Assembly: GCF_000243115.2 (NCBI RefSeq)
Contig: NZ_CP007035.1
Location: forward strand, 3,658,001 to 3,722,000
Length of the DNA: 64,000 bases
Direction: 5' to 3'
From: Niabella soli DSM 19437
GTDB taxonomy: Bacteria; Bacteroidota; Bacteroidia; Chitinophagales; Chitinophagaceae
Within the stretch, counting starts at the first letter, position 1. Each line of letters opens with the position of its first letter. This document shows positions 7,586 through 16,658 of this stretch, piece after piece. The translations under genes were made by a program, and so were the position numbers. Below the pieces are notes generated by a model. That model saw only the letters and a list, made by a program, of their open reading frames with translations. It was not told the origin of the DNA and made no database searches.

Positions 7586-9328
7586 ATGGCAAAAACAACG
7601 GCGAAGCCTGAAAAGCCTTCTATTTTTCTTATGTTGAAGCCCTACCGGGGGCTGATACTTTGTCTCTTATTATTAGCATTGGCCAGCAACGGGCTTAGCC
7701 TGGTTATTCCAAAGATCTTTCAATCGGCGATCGATGATTTTTCCAAAGGCCGGTTCCAGGTACGGCAGGTAATGCTGTATTTTTTGGGAGCGGCTGTCCT
7801 GATTTTGATCTTCACCTATCTCCAAAGCCTCATCCAGACCTATACTTCAGAACGGGTGGCGCGGGATCTGCGGGAGCAACTGGCCTACAAAATATCCCGG
7901 CAAACCAATGCCTTTATCGAGGACACCAGCCCGCATAAATTATTAACAAATATTACTTCAGATGTGAATGCGGTCAAAACCTTTGTTTCGCAGGCAATTG
8001 TTAATATCATTTCCTCTGTTATTTTAATTGTGGGTACGGCAATCCTTCTTTTAAATATCAACTGGAGGTTGGGGTTGCTGGTTTTGTGCGTAATACCGGT
8101 TATAGCTATTACGTTTATGTTGATTTTTAAAAAGGTCAAAACCTTATTCCGGCGCTCGCAGGAAGTAATAGACCGGCTGAATAAAATAATCAATGAATCA
8201 ATCCTGGGTGCGGCGTTGATCCGGGTGCTGAACGCCCAATCTCAGGAATACGATAAATTTATGGAAGCCAGCGGTGAAGCAAAGAACCTGGGGCTTTCGA
8301 TCCTGAAATTATTTGCCACGCTGATCCCGATCATCGTATTTACGGCCAACCTGGCCCGGCTGGCCGTTGTGGCTGTTGGTGGGCGTTATGCCATTATGGG
8401 TTCTATGACCATGGGTGAATTTGCCGCCTTCAATAGTTATATTGCCATTCTGATCTTTCCTATTATTCTGATCGGATTTATGAGCAATCTTATAGCCCGT
8501 GCTGCTGCCTCCTATACCCGGATCCACCAGGTACTGATTGCAGCCGATACCGTGGAAGGAGGAAGCTTTAAAAAAGAGCTGGAAGGGGCTGTTGAAGTGC
8601 AGGACCTGACTGTTGTTTTTGGAGAAAAGAAAGCGCTGAATGGTGTGTCATTCAAAGTGGCCCCCGGTTCACGCACGGCAATTATCGGACCTACGGCTGC
8701 TGGTAAAACCCAATTGTTTTATGCGTTGACGACCTTGATCAAACCACAACAGGGGACTATTTGCTACGATGCCGTTCCGATTGAAACCTATGACCAGCAG
8801 GTGTTGCTGCGGCAAACAGGCCTGGTATTCCAGGATGCTATCATTTTTAATATGAGCCTGCGCGAGAATATTGCATTTAATGCCGAAGTAACGGAAGCGG
8901 ATATGCAAAAGGCCATCCGTACGGCGGAGTTGTCTGAATTTGTTAGTTCCCTTTCCCAGGGACTTGATACGATCGTTTCGGAAAGGGGAGCCAGTCTTTC
9001 TGGCGGACAAAAACAACGGGTGATGCTGGCGCGGGCACTTGCAGGGAATCCTAAGATCTTGTTGCTGGATGAGTTTACGGCCCGGGTCGATCGGAATACA
9101 GAACAGCGCATCTGGAAAAACGTATCGGAAAATTATCCGGGAATAACGATCATTTCTATTACACAGAACCTGGCACCGGTAAAGGACTACGAACAGATTA
9201 TTTTGCTGATGGAGGGGGAACTGATCGCTAAAGGAACCCATTCGGAATTACTAAAGTCGAGCCCCGAGTATAACCAGATCTTCCAAAGCCAGCAAAGCCT
9301 CAATAATTATCAAACAACTGAAGCATAA
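7586..9328 (+). CDS. ABC exporter half-transporter, subunit A
   Basis: A 580-residue ABC exporter with six N-terminal membrane helices (to about residue 320) and a C-terminal nucleotide-binding domain. Walker A is GPTAAGKT (about 368-375), the signature is canonical LSGGQKQR (about 471), and Walker B is ILLLDEFTARVD with the catalytic Glu present. The H-loop, which normally reads IAHRL, here reads ITQNL, so the switch His is replaced by Gln. The next gene starts 3 bp after the stop and encodes a similar protein with a normal H-loop but an altered signature. Together these changes fall in the same composite ATP site, as expected for a heterodimeric exporter with one degenerate site. Substrate is likely a lipid, peptide or drug; it cannot be told from sequence. 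Confidence 0.9.
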   Translation: MAKTTAKPEKPSIFLMLKPYRGLILCLLLLALASNGLSLVIPKIFQSAIDDFSKGRFQVRQVMLYFLGAAVLILIFTYLQSLIQTYTSERVARDLREQLAYKISRQTNAFIEDTSPHKLLTNITSDVNAVKTFVSQAIVNIISSVILIVGTAILLLNINWRLGLLVLCVIPVIAITFMLIFKKVKTLFRRSQEVIDRLNKIINESILGAALIRVLNAQSQEYDKFMEASGEAKNLGLSILKLFATLIPIIVFTANLARLAVVAVGGRYAIMGSMTMGEFAAFNSYIAILIFPIILIGFMSNLIARAAASYTRIHQVLIAADTVEGGSFKKELEGAVEVQDLTVVFGEKKALNGVSFKVAPGSRTAIIGPTAAGKTQLFYALTTLIKPQQGTICYDAVPIETYDQQVLLRQTGLVFQDAIIFNMSLRENIAFNAEVTEADMQKAIRTAELSEFVSSLSQGLDTIVSERGASLSGGQKQRVMLARALAGNPKILLLDEFTARVDRNTEQRIWKNVSENYPGITIISITQNLAPVKDYEQIILLMEGELIAKGTHSELLKSSPEYNQIFQSQQSLNNYQTTEA

Positions 9329-9331
9329 CCC

Positions 9332-11104
9332 ATGGAGGAGCAAGACAGCAATATGAGTTACAGCCTGAATAAAGAGGTGAAAAGCACTGCCGGAGCTGCG
9401 TTACGGAAACTATTCCGGTTTATGAAAGAGGAGCGACGCAGCCTGTTTATCGCCTTTTTTGTTATGCTGGTGAATGCCGGTATTACGATGTTGACGCCCT
9501 GGTTCATCGGATATATTATTGATCATTTTATTATGCAAAAGCAGTACGGCCCCTTGTTGCAATACACCGGTATGTTGCTGGGGTTGTATGTGGTGTGGGC
9601 GGGAACAGAATATTTGCAGGCCAAACTAATGGGCGGCGTTGGACAGCGGATGCTGTACGCGTTGCGTAACGAGGTCTTTAATAAACTACAGCAATTGCCG
9701 GTTGCTTTCTTTAACCAGAACCGTTCAGGAGATCTGATCTCCCGGATCAATAATGATACCGATACCGTCAACCAGTTTTTCTCCCAGTCGCTGATGCGGT
9801 TTATGGACAATATTTTTTCAATGGTGGGTGTTGCTGTTTTTGTTTTGTCTATCAACTGGAAGCTGGGCGCCGCATCATTAGTGCCGGCGGTTTTTATTTT
9901 ATTGTTTGTTTTAGTGATAGGGCCCTGGGTGAAAAAGAAAAACGCCATAAGCCTGAAAGCCAATGGCAACCTGAGTGCTGATATACAGGAGGGATTGCAC
10001 AATTTTAAAACGATCATTGCCTTTAACCGGAGAGATTATTTCAGGAAAAAGTTTGCAACCGCCAATGAAGAAAATTATAAGACGGCTATTACTGCCGGTA
10101 TCGCCAATAATTTATTTACTCCCGTTTTTGGTTTCTTTTCGAACATTGCCCAGTTGATCGTTTTAACGTTGGGGATCTATTTTATTTTGGAGGGCTCGTT
10201 TACTTTGGGGCTGCTTATCAGTTTTATAAGTTATGTGCAGCTTTTTTATCAGCCGTTACGGGAGCTGGCAGCGTTGTGGGCCAGTTTCCAGACGGCTATG
10301 GCAGCATGGGATCGTATCGCCGTGATCCTTTCGCTGCAATCCAATCTGCCTGTAGTCGGGCATACCGCTTCATCGCCTGTTAACAAAAATATCGTAATGG
10401 CATTTAAAGAGGTCGCTTTTCAATATCCTGATGGTAAGGAAGTGCTGCACCCAATTAATTTTGAAATGGAACGGGGTAAAACCTATGCTTTAGTAGGACC
10501 AACAGGCGGCGGAAAAAGTACCACGGCGGCGTTGATAGCGCGTTTGTATGATCCCACAGAAGGAAAAGTGCTGTTGAACGGGCGCGATATCCGTTCCTAT
10601 ACAACAGAAGAGCGCACAAATGAGATCGGCTTTATTTTACAGGAACCGTTTTTATTTACCGGAACATTAAAAGATAATATAGTATATGGTAATCCAGAAT
10701 TGTACGGCCTTACAGATGAGCAATTGTTGAAAGCCATAACAGAAGCGGGTTTGGGCGATTTGTTGCAGCGCTTTGATGCCGGCTTGCATACGCCCCTCGG
10801 AGCGGGTGGCGCGGTAAGTCTCGGGCAAAAGCAATTGATCGCCTTTATCCGTGCCGTATTACGGGCACCCAAAATAATGATCCTGGATGAAGCAACAGCT
10901 AATATTGATACGATTACTGAAAAACTTTTAGATGGGATTCTTAAAAAACTTCCGGCAGCTACCACCCTGATCGTTATTGCGCACCGGCTGAATACGATAG
11001 AAAATGCAGACGAGATCTTCTTTGTAAACGACGGGGCAATAGTACCCGCCGGTACGCTGGAACATGCCATGGATCTACTGTTGAACCAGAAACTGGCGAG
11101 CTAG
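9332..11104 (+). CDS. ABC exporter half-transporter, subunit B
   Basis: A 590-residue ABC exporter with six membrane helices and a C-terminal ATPase domain. Walker A is GPTGGGKST (about 389), Walker B is IMILDEATANID and the H-loop is IAHRL, all canonical. The signature is VSLGQKQL instead of LSGGQ, one Gly being replaced by Leu. The Q-loop is GFILQEP. It starts 3 bp after subunit A and is surely co-transcribed and probably co-translated. In a dimer, its intact Walker motifs pair with the intact signature of subunit A, giving one working site, and its altered signature pairs with the altered H-loop of subunit A. SxGQ signatures can also be active, so the degenerate call rests mostly on the Gln in subunit A. 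Confidence 0.9.
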   Translation: MEEQDSNMSYSLNKEVKSTAGAALRKLFRFMKEERRSLFIAFFVMLVNAGITMLTPWFIGYIIDHFIMQKQYGPLLQYTGMLLGLYVVWAGTEYLQAKLMGGVGQRMLYALRNEVFNKLQQLPVAFFNQNRSGDLISRINNDTDTVNQFFSQSLMRFMDNIFSMVGVAVFVLSINWKLGAASLVPAVFILLFVLVIGPWVKKKNAISLKANGNLSADIQEGLHNFKTIIAFNRRDYFRKKFATANEENYKTAITAGIANNLFTPVFGFFSNIAQLIVLTLGIYFILEGSFTLGLLISFISYVQLFYQPLRELAALWASFQTAMAAWDRIAVILSLQSNLPVVGHTASSPVNKNIVMAFKEVAFQYPDGKEVLHPINFEMERGKTYALVGPTGGGKSTTAALIARLYDPTEGKVLLNGRDIRSYTTEERTNEIGFILQEPFLFTGTLKDNIVYGNPELYGLTDEQLLKAITEAGLGDLLQRFDAGLHTPLGAGGAVSLGQKQLIAFIRAVLRAPKIMILDEATANIDTITEKLLDGILKKLPAATTLIVIAHRLNTIENADEIFFVNDGAIVPAGTLEHAMDLLLNQKLAS

Positions 11105-11266
11105 ACACCAAACGCTCGCTTCCATTTGCGCTACCGACTATCAGGCCCGATGGGTCTTTAGCTTAACAACATTGCCCCAACGGGCTATTGGTAAATCGAT
11201 AATAGATCAGGAGCGGAATTGCCGGCTGTCAGGGCCGCCTGGTAATGACAATTTTGGTAATCAGCA

Positions 11267-11602
11267 TTATTTCTTCTTCTTTGCTGGCTTTTTTTCCAAC
11301 AATGCTGCCGTAGCTGCCGATTGTTTTGCAAACGCCATCCATTTATTTTTATGGGCGAAGGGAACCTGTACCCAGCCGTTCATTGGCCGGCCTTCCATAG
11401 GTTCAAATATCCGGGCGCCGCTCAGCGCCAGCGCCATTTCCATTTCCTTACCCTGCAGCCGCACCACCAGATGGTCTTTCCAAAACATGGCCCCGGATTT
11501 CCCGTTCGGCATTTTCATGCAAAGAGCGCCAAACATCTTTCCGGGTTGGGCATCCGGAATCAGTTCAATGAGGGTGGTAAAATATAATTCGGCTGGTGTC
11601 AT
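11267..11602 (-). CDS. TfoX/Sxy N-terminal domain protein
   Basis: A 111-residue protein made only of a TfoX N-terminal domain. It has the family features MFGALCMKMPNGKSGAMFW, a central ALALSGARIFEPM and GRPMNGWVQVP, and ends with a lysine-rich tail. In gamma-proteobacteria TfoX/Sxy activates competence genes together with CRP, but stand-alone N-terminal domains like this occur widely and their role is not established, so I do not infer competence. Its ATG overlaps the stop of the upstream membrane-protein gene by 4 bp (ATGA), so the two are translated together. Confidence 0.8.
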   Translation of the reverse strand: MTPAELYFTTLIELIPDAQPGKMFGALCMKMPNGKSGAMFWKDHLVVRLQGKEMEMALALSGARIFEPMEGRPMNGWVQVPFAHKNKWMAFAKQSAATAALLEKKPAKKKK

Positions 11603-12000
11603 GCCGCAGGTTTTTTTATAATTTTTGAAGCAGCAAATGCAAATAGTCCCAACACAATACCTGAGGCAATCCCTATAACCGCACCGGTCATCAGCATCAT
11701 CAGTTTTGGTTGGTCGGGCATAGGCATTTTTGTCATCAATGCCGCTTCACTGGGATGATGGGCGATGTATGTATCGAACAATAAAATATGCGCCGCCGTG
11801 ATCCACACACAATTGAAAATGCTTACCATAAAACCATGCAAAAAATAAGCTTTGGAACAGTTCTTAGCGATAAAATAAGCACAGATAATAAAAATAATCA
11901 ACCAGCAAAAAGGCTCTATAGCAGAAGGTATAAAATAAACAGTGCCCAACGCCATCGCCAGGCCAAAAAAGGAGAGCTTAAAAATTAAATTCCAGTTCAT
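11599..12000 (-). CDS. Small membrane protein of unknown function
   Basis: A 133-residue protein with four hydrophobic segments: about residues 7-25, 31-46, 54-75 and 102-125. There is a short polar loop with HHPSEAALMTKMPMPDQP between helices three and four. I do not recognise the family with certainty; small four-helix proteins of this form are common in Chitinophagaceae. It is the middle gene of a tight minus-strand cluster: its stop overlaps the start of the TfoX-like gene by 4 bp and the lipoprotein gene ends 12 bp upstream. Confidence 0.65.
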   Translation of the reverse strand: MNWNLIFKLSFFGLAMALGTVYFIPSAIEPFCWLIIFIICAYFIAKNCSKAYFLHGFMVSIFNCVWITAAHILLFDTYIAHHPSEAALMTKMPMPDQPKLMMLMTGAVIGIASGIVLGLFAFAASKIIKKPAA

Positions 12001-12012
12001 ATGTTTTGATAT

Positions 12013-12522
12013 TTATTCAACGTCGATCCATTTTTTTTCAAAATAGACCGGTGTCCGGTTATTAGAAGAATCGATGGCCATAGCTTTTATAAAGCTGTCC
12101 TCCGTTCCCAGGTATTTTAGGTGAAAGCCCTTTAACTCACTGGTTTCATAATACGATCCCAGCCGGCATTTAAACGGATTTCCCTGCACATCATTTGTAA
12201 AAACAGAGAACAATAACAGTCGCTCCGCATTGGTATCGGGCCGGGCATAGCCAAAGATCCGGTGGTCCTGCCGGATATTGGAATGAAGGGTTATCGTGCT
12301 GTCTCCGTTTTTCAGGGAAACAAACGCCTTGTTAAGTCCCCCGGTTCCGGTTACCCGGTTCACCGCATCCAGGCTATCCTGTAATTTTTTTACCGCCGGC
12401 CGGGCGGGCAGGGAATCAGTGGGGGGCAACGGTTGAGCAAGGGTGTCGGCGCTTTTTTTTGTAGATCCGGTTTGGTTACAGCCCATTACCAGGAGCGACA
12501 ATACAAGTAGTGTTCCCTTCAT
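12013..12522 (-). CDS. Putative lipoprotein of unknown function
   Basis: A 169-residue protein with a short signal peptide and lipobox (LLVMGC, Cys at residue 15), then a Pro/Ser/Thr-rich low-complexity linker to about residue 50 and a mixed alpha/beta domain with GNPFKCRLGSYYETSELKG and a C-terminal TPVYFEKKWIDVE. I do not recognise a named family. It would be anchored to a membrane facing the periplasm. It lies between the DinB/SCP2 gene and the small membrane protein on the same strand, with gaps of 44 and 12 bp. Confidence 0.65.
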   Translation of the reverse strand: MKGTLLVLSLLVMGCNQTGSTKKSADTLAQPLPPTDSLPARPAVKKLQDSLDAVNRVTGTGGLNKAFVSLKNGDSTITLHSNIRQDHRIFGYARPDTNAERLLLFSVFTNDVQGNPFKCRLGSYYETSELKGFHLKYLGTEDSFIKAMAIDSSNNRTPVYFEKKWIDVE

Positions 12523-12566
12523 TTTTTTTATTTAAGGTAGCGCTTTTTATTGCCCCGGAGAAATGA

Positions 12567-13553
12567 TTATCCTTTATTGTATTGGGATCTTAAAATATTT
12601 TCCTGGGTTTGTTCGGTTCGCTGCCAAAAATGCCAGAACCATTTCAGCGTTACTTTATTGGCCTTCTTTTTGTCTCCGGTAATTTTTATTTTCCCGCCCA
12701 GCAGGGCTGTAATACTGGCCACAATGCCGGTAATCTTAGCCGTAAAATCTTCTTTCTTTTCCTTTTTAACCAGGAAATGCAATGCCCTCGCCAGTTTCCC
12801 TATAAATGGCGCAGAGCGGGCCAGTGATGTGGAAATGAGGTGCTCTACGGAAACCCTAACGGTGGCGTCAGCATTGCTGGTGATGCCGGGAGAAACCGTG
12901 CCGGTATAATCTTTTATTGTCAGCACCCAATCGCCGCCCCCGGTTCCGGTAATATGATATTGAATAGTAGCGGCCTCGCCGCCATTTTTTTCAGGCCGGA
13001 AGGAGGCCGGGTGGAAAACCCGCATAAACCAGTCAAGGAGCGGCTCTACAAACCGGGTATCAAATCCCTGCCAGCGCTTATTGGCCATCAGCAGATCACG
13101 TTCATGCACCAGGTTATCGGCAAACTGCACCAGGAAAAGCATCCGTATATCAATGTCTCCAATAAAAAAGAACGCCGGCAGCAGCCATTGTTCTTCGCTT
13201 AATGCTTCCAGTTGCTCAAGGATCTGGTTGGTTTCCTTTTTAAATTCTTCAAGCGTTTCGGGAATCGTTTTATTTTTTCGCCGCGCTACTTCATTGGCAT
13301 TGCGTAAAAATAAATTAAACCCGAGGGGCGGAACAGGGTCTCCATCCAATGCCATTTGGATCAGTGTTTTAAAATTGACGGTAACAGCACTGGTCATATG
13401 GTTCACCAGGTCTTTACAATTCCAGCCCAGATAGCGGGTTTCTGAATGCCAATCCGCCTCGTTAAAACCCGCTATTTCTGCAAATAAATGCGCATAGAAT
13501 GTGCGCGCCAGGGAAAGCCAGTCCGATTTAGATATTTGGGTATAATCCGTCAT
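12567..13553 (-). CDS. DinB/maleylpyruvate isomerase-like protein with C-terminal SCP2 domain
   Basis: A 328-residue cytoplasmic protein of two parts. Residues 1 to about 190 look like the maleylpyruvate isomerase N-terminal domain of the DinB superfamily, with GWNCKDLVNHM early, QFADNLVHERDLLMA in the third helix and a final LLDWFMRVF. His in NHM and in LVHERD are at the places of the usual metal triad. Residues from about 205 look like an SCP2 sterol-carrier fold, with GGGDWVLTIKDYTG and GGKIKITGDKKKANKV at the end; a Lys/Glu-rich insert separates two halves of it. The usual relatives use mycothiol, which Bacteroidota do not make, so the cofactor here is unclear. First gene of a minus-strand cluster. 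Confidence 0.75.
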   Translation of the reverse strand: MTDYTQISKSDWLSLARTFYAHLFAEIAGFNEADWHSETRYLGWNCKDLVNHMTSAVTVNFKTLIQMALDGDPVPPLGFNLFLRNANEVARRKNKTIPETLEEFKKETNQILEQLEALSEEQWLLPAFFFIGDIDIRMLFLVQFADNLVHERDLLMANKRWQGFDTRFVEPLLDWFMRVFHPASFRPEKNGGEAATIQYHITGTGGGDWVLTIKDYTGTVSPGITSNADATVRVSVEHLISTSLARSAPFIGKLARALHFLVKKEKKEDFTAKITGIVASITALLGGKIKITGDKKKANKVTLKWFWHFWQRTEQTQENILRSQYNKG

Positions 13554-13652
13554 ATTGCAGCGTTATGCCATTTAGAAGAAGCAACCTTAACCGGGAACCA
13601 ACATTAAATGTAATCCGGTTTTAGATGCCTGGCAATCGCTGAAATGAGGGAT

Positions 13653-15065
13653 TTAGCCTTTTGTTGACGGACAAACAAAATCCGTTATCGTAAATTTCCC
13701 GGATTCTTTAATCGCTTTAAAGCCACCTTTTACATTGATAAGATTGTCAAAGCCGCGGGATTTTAAAATAGAAGCAAAGATCATAGACCGGTAGCCGCCG
13801 GCGCAATGAACATAAGCAGGCGCCAGCTTATCAATTTCCGCAAAATGACTATTAATATGATCCAGGGGTTTATTAACAGCCCCTTCAATATGTTCGGCGG
13901 CAAATTCGCTTTCCTTCCGCACATCCAGTATCAGCGGTGTTTTGACAGCGGCAAATTCATCCGCCGTAATACTTTCAATATGGTCAGTTTCTTTCCCGGC
14001 ATGGATCCAGGCGTTGATACCACCGGCCAGGTAGCCAATAGCATAATCATAGCCCACCCGTGCCAGACGGGTAACCACTTCTTCCTCGCGTCCCTGGTCG
14101 GCGATGATTAAAAGCTCCTGTTTCAGGTCGGGGATGAGGCTTCCCACCCAAACAGCAAAACTGCCGTCAATACCAATATTTATTGAATTGGGAATAAAGG
14201 CTTTTGCAAAGTCTTCGGGGGCCCGGGTGTCCAATAATACTGCTCCGGTATGATTGGCGGCTTCTTCAAAAGCATCGGGCGCCAGGGCATGATTGCCGCG
14301 CTCCAGCACTTCATTGATGCTTTCATACCCTTCAATATTCATTTGTACGTTCTTGGGAAAATATTGCGGGGGCTCTGTTAGCCCGTCGGTTACGGCGCTT
14401 ATGAACTGCTCTCTGGTTAAATCAGGATTCAATGCATAGTTGACCTTTTTCTGGTGGCCCAGTGTGTCGGTCGTTTCCCGGCTCATGTTTTTGCCACAGG
14501 CGCTACCGGCGCCATGTGCGGGGTAAACGATCAGGTCATCTGGTAAAGGCATGATCTTATTCCGGAGTGAATCAAACAGGAACCCCGCCAACTTTTCTTT
14601 TGTTAGCTCCTTAGCTGTTTTTTGTGCCAGGTCTGGCCGGCCTACGTCCCCGATAAATAAAGTATCTCCGGTAAAAATGGCTTTGGGCGTTCCCTTTTCA
14701 TCCGATAATAAATAAACGGCGCTTTCCAGCGTATGCCCCGGAGTGTGGAGCACTTCGATGGTAGCCGCACCAATTTTAAAAGTTTCCCTGTCCCGGGCAA
14801 TATGCGCTTCGTAGCCCAGGTGCGCTTCCGTTGGGCCCAGTATGATCTGCGCACCCGTTTTTGCCGCCAGGTCAATATGCCCGCTTACAAAATCTGCATG
14901 AAAATGCGTTTCAAAAATATACTTGATGGTAACGCCGTCTTTTTCTGCCCGGTCGATATAAGGCTGTACCTCGCGCAGCGGATCAATAATTGCCGCTTCT
15001 CCTTCTGAAGAAATATAATAAGCCCCCTGGGCCAGGCATCCCGTATATATCTGTTCAACTTTCAT
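13653..15065 (-). CDS. CstB-like persulfide dioxygenase with two rhodanese domains
   Basis: A 470-residue protein. Residues 1 to about 240 form a metallo-beta-lactamase fold of the ETHE1/persulfide dioxygenase type, with the metal motif HFHADFVSGH at 54-63, HTPGHT, FTGDTLF and YPAHGAGS. Two rhodanese domains follow. The first (about 265-360) has IADQGREE where the active Cys loop should be and is probably inactive; the second has the loop HCAGGYRS with Cys 421. This order, dioxygenase, inactive rhodanese, active rhodanese, is that of staphylococcal CstB, which oxidises persulfides and yields thiosulfate. The expected role is sulfide detoxification in the cytoplasm. I chose the ATG at 15065; a TTG 6 bp upstream adds two residues. 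A GACCTTTG near-match to the -7 box lies at 15084-15091. Confidence 0.88.
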   Translation of the reverse strand: MKVEQIYTGCLAQGAYYISSEGEAAIIDPLREVQPYIDRAEKDGVTIKYIFETHFHADFVSGHIDLAAKTGAQIILGPTEAHLGYEAHIARDRETFKIGAATIEVLHTPGHTLESAVYLLSDEKGTPKAIFTGDTLFIGDVGRPDLAQKTAKELTKEKLAGFLFDSLRNKIMPLPDDLIVYPAHGAGSACGKNMSRETTDTLGHQKKVNYALNPDLTREQFISAVTDGLTEPPQYFPKNVQMNIEGYESINEVLERGNHALAPDAFEEAANHTGAVLLDTRAPEDFAKAFIPNSINIGIDGSFAVWVGSLIPDLKQELLIIADQGREEEVVTRLARVGYDYAIGYLAGGINAWIHAGKETDHIESITADEFAAVKTPLILDVRKESEFAAEHIEGAVNKPLDHINSHFAEIDKLAPAYVHCAGGYRSMIFASILKSRGFDNLINVKGGFKAIKESGKFTITDFVCPSTKG

Positions 15066-15152
15066 ACTCAACTGCTTATTTTACAAAGGTCGTGTTTACT
15101 ATTATATAAAAACAGTAGAGTGGGGTTTTGGTTGCGGGAGGCCAGCCATTGG

Positions 15153-15184
15153 ATGCTGGTTACTCGATATCCAGTATCGAGCAT
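15153..15184. repeat. Small intergenic inverted repeat
   Basis: CTCGATA at 15163-15169 and TATCGAG at 15175-15181 form a 7-bp stem with a 5-nt loop, flanked by GATGC on the left and GCATC on the right. It sits in what would be an N-terminal extension of holB, which supports the downstream start at 15228. Confidence 0.5.
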
Positions 15185-15213
15185 CAAGGATCGGGAGAGT
15201 ATCCGAAAAGAGC

Positions 15214-15221
15214 TACATTTG
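15214..15221 (+). promoter_or_regulatory. -7 box of holB promoter
   Basis: TACATTTG, a full match to TAnnTTTG, ends 6 nt before the ATG at 15228. No clear -33 TTTG is seen. It favours the short form of holB and a leaderless message. Confidence 0.55.
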
Positions 15222-15227
15222 TTTTCT

Positions 15228-16436
15228 ATGCAGTTTACTGATGTTATTGGCCAGGAAATATTGAAACGCGAGCTACCGGAATTGATGCAGGAAAATCGCC
15301 TGGCTCATGCTATTTTGTTTTTAGGCAAGGAGGGAAGCGGTGCATTGCCGTTGGCACTTTCTTTTGCGCAATATATAGTATGTGAAAAAGTGAATGGGCA
15401 AAAGTCAATGGTGAATGCTGGGCCATCCTTGTTTGGAGACGAGCCTGCTCCTGCTGGGCAAACGACGCTAACCGATTCCTGCGGAACCTGCCCGGCCTGC
15501 TTAAAAGCCGCTGCCTTTGCCCATCCGGATATCCATTTCAGCTACCCGGTAGTGACCAAAAAATCGGGTACACCGCCTATCAGCACTGATTATATTGCAG
15601 AGTGGCGGGAGTTTTTAAAGGGCTATCCTTATGGAAATGCCTACGACTGGCTGCAATTTATCGGGGCGGAAAACAAACAGGGGAATATCACCGCCCAGGA
15701 GTGTAATGATATTATCAAAAAATTAAATCTGAAAAGCTTTGAAAGCGAATATAAAATATTGATATTATGGCTTCCCGAATACTTGGGTAATGAGGGAAAT
15801 AAGCTATTGAAGCTGATTGAAGAACCCCCGCCGAATACCGTTTTTTTGTTTGTTGCAGAGAACGAAAGCCAGATCTTAGGCACCATCCTCAGCCGGGTAC
15901 AATTAATAAAAGTGCCGCTTTTAGAGGATAAGGATATGGAAACGGCGCTTATTGAAAGAAATAAAACCAGCCCGGAAACGGCGGCCCGTATTGCCGCGGT
16001 GAGCCAGGGCAATTATCATACGGCCCTGCAAATGGCCCAGCATGCGGATGAGGATTGGCAGGAGTTATTGCGGGACTGGCTGAATGCGATCATGAAAACC
16101 GGCCCGGTGGCGCAGACCCGATGGGTTGACGAGAGCAGCAAGCTGGGGCGGGAGAAACAAAAACAGTTTTTGCTGTATTTCAATCATTTATTGCAGCTTG
16201 CAATTAAAATACAGGTTTTTAACAAAGCAGAAGCCGGTTATCCCGAAAAAGATGTGGATTTTGCCGTTCGTCTAAACAGGATCAGTTCGCTTGAGCAGCA
16301 GCAGGCCATTATTGAAGAGCTGGACAATGCTGCTTATTATATAGAGCGTAACGCCAACAGCAAGATGCTGTTTATGGCATTAACCATTAAAATTTATCAT
16401 GTCATTAGGGACAAAATCGTATTTTTGAATGAATGA
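15228..16436 (+). CDS. holB: DNA polymerase III delta' subunit
   Basis: A 402-residue clamp-loader subunit. It starts MQFTDVIGQEILKREL, the usual N terminus of Bacteroidota delta', followed by a P-loop-like GKEGSGALPLA that lacks the usual GKT and so does not bind ATP normally, as is typical of this subunit. The zinc module is C in YIVC, then CGTCPAC and AAAFAHPDIH. Later AAA+ features include LLKLIEEPPPNTVFLF and ILSRVQ. It would work in the DnaX complex that loads the beta clamp. I chose the ATG at 15228; 36 further in-frame codons upstream cover an intergenic repeat and do not look like protein. The gene is followed by ricT, the same order as holB-yaaT in Bacillus. Confidence 0.92.
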   Translation: MQFTDVIGQEILKRELPELMQENRLAHAILFLGKEGSGALPLALSFAQYIVCEKVNGQKSMVNAGPSLFGDEPAPAGQTTLTDSCGTCPACLKAAAFAHPDIHFSYPVVTKKSGTPPISTDYIAEWREFLKGYPYGNAYDWLQFIGAENKQGNITAQECNDIIKKLNLKSFESEYKILILWLPEYLGNEGNKLLKLIEEPPPNTVFLFVAENESQILGTILSRVQLIKVPLLEDKDMETALIERNKTSPETAARIAAVSQGNYHTALQMAQHADEDWQELLRDWLNAIMKTGPVAQTRWVDESSKLGREKQKQFLLYFNHLLQLAIKIQVFNKAEAGYPEKDVDFAVRLNRISSLEQQQAIIEELDNAAYYIERNANSKMLFMALTIKIYHVIRDKIVFLNE

Positions 16437-16658
16437 GGTGTTTGGTAGGAGGAGGAAATGATTTTTTAATACAGGCAGGGTGTTGATATCGTGCGCCTGG
16501 GCAGCATGTTTTTTATCGTTTATTAGCCAGATATACAGTAACCGGTCTATATTACCGGCTATGCTTTTTTTAAGACCAATCTTTTTGTTTGGCCTGGTAT
16601 GATATTCACTAAAACAAGTCTGCCATCCGCGCAGCACCTTCCATATAATTTATTTATA

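Noticed and set aside
8669-9241. 190-residue open frame antisense to ABC exporter subunit A
   Set aside because: It lies wholly over the ATPase domain, whose motifs are all intact on the plus strand.
15120-15227. N-terminal extension of holB
   Set aside because: It would translate an intergenic inverted repeat and the promoter box; homologues start at MQFTDVIGQ.
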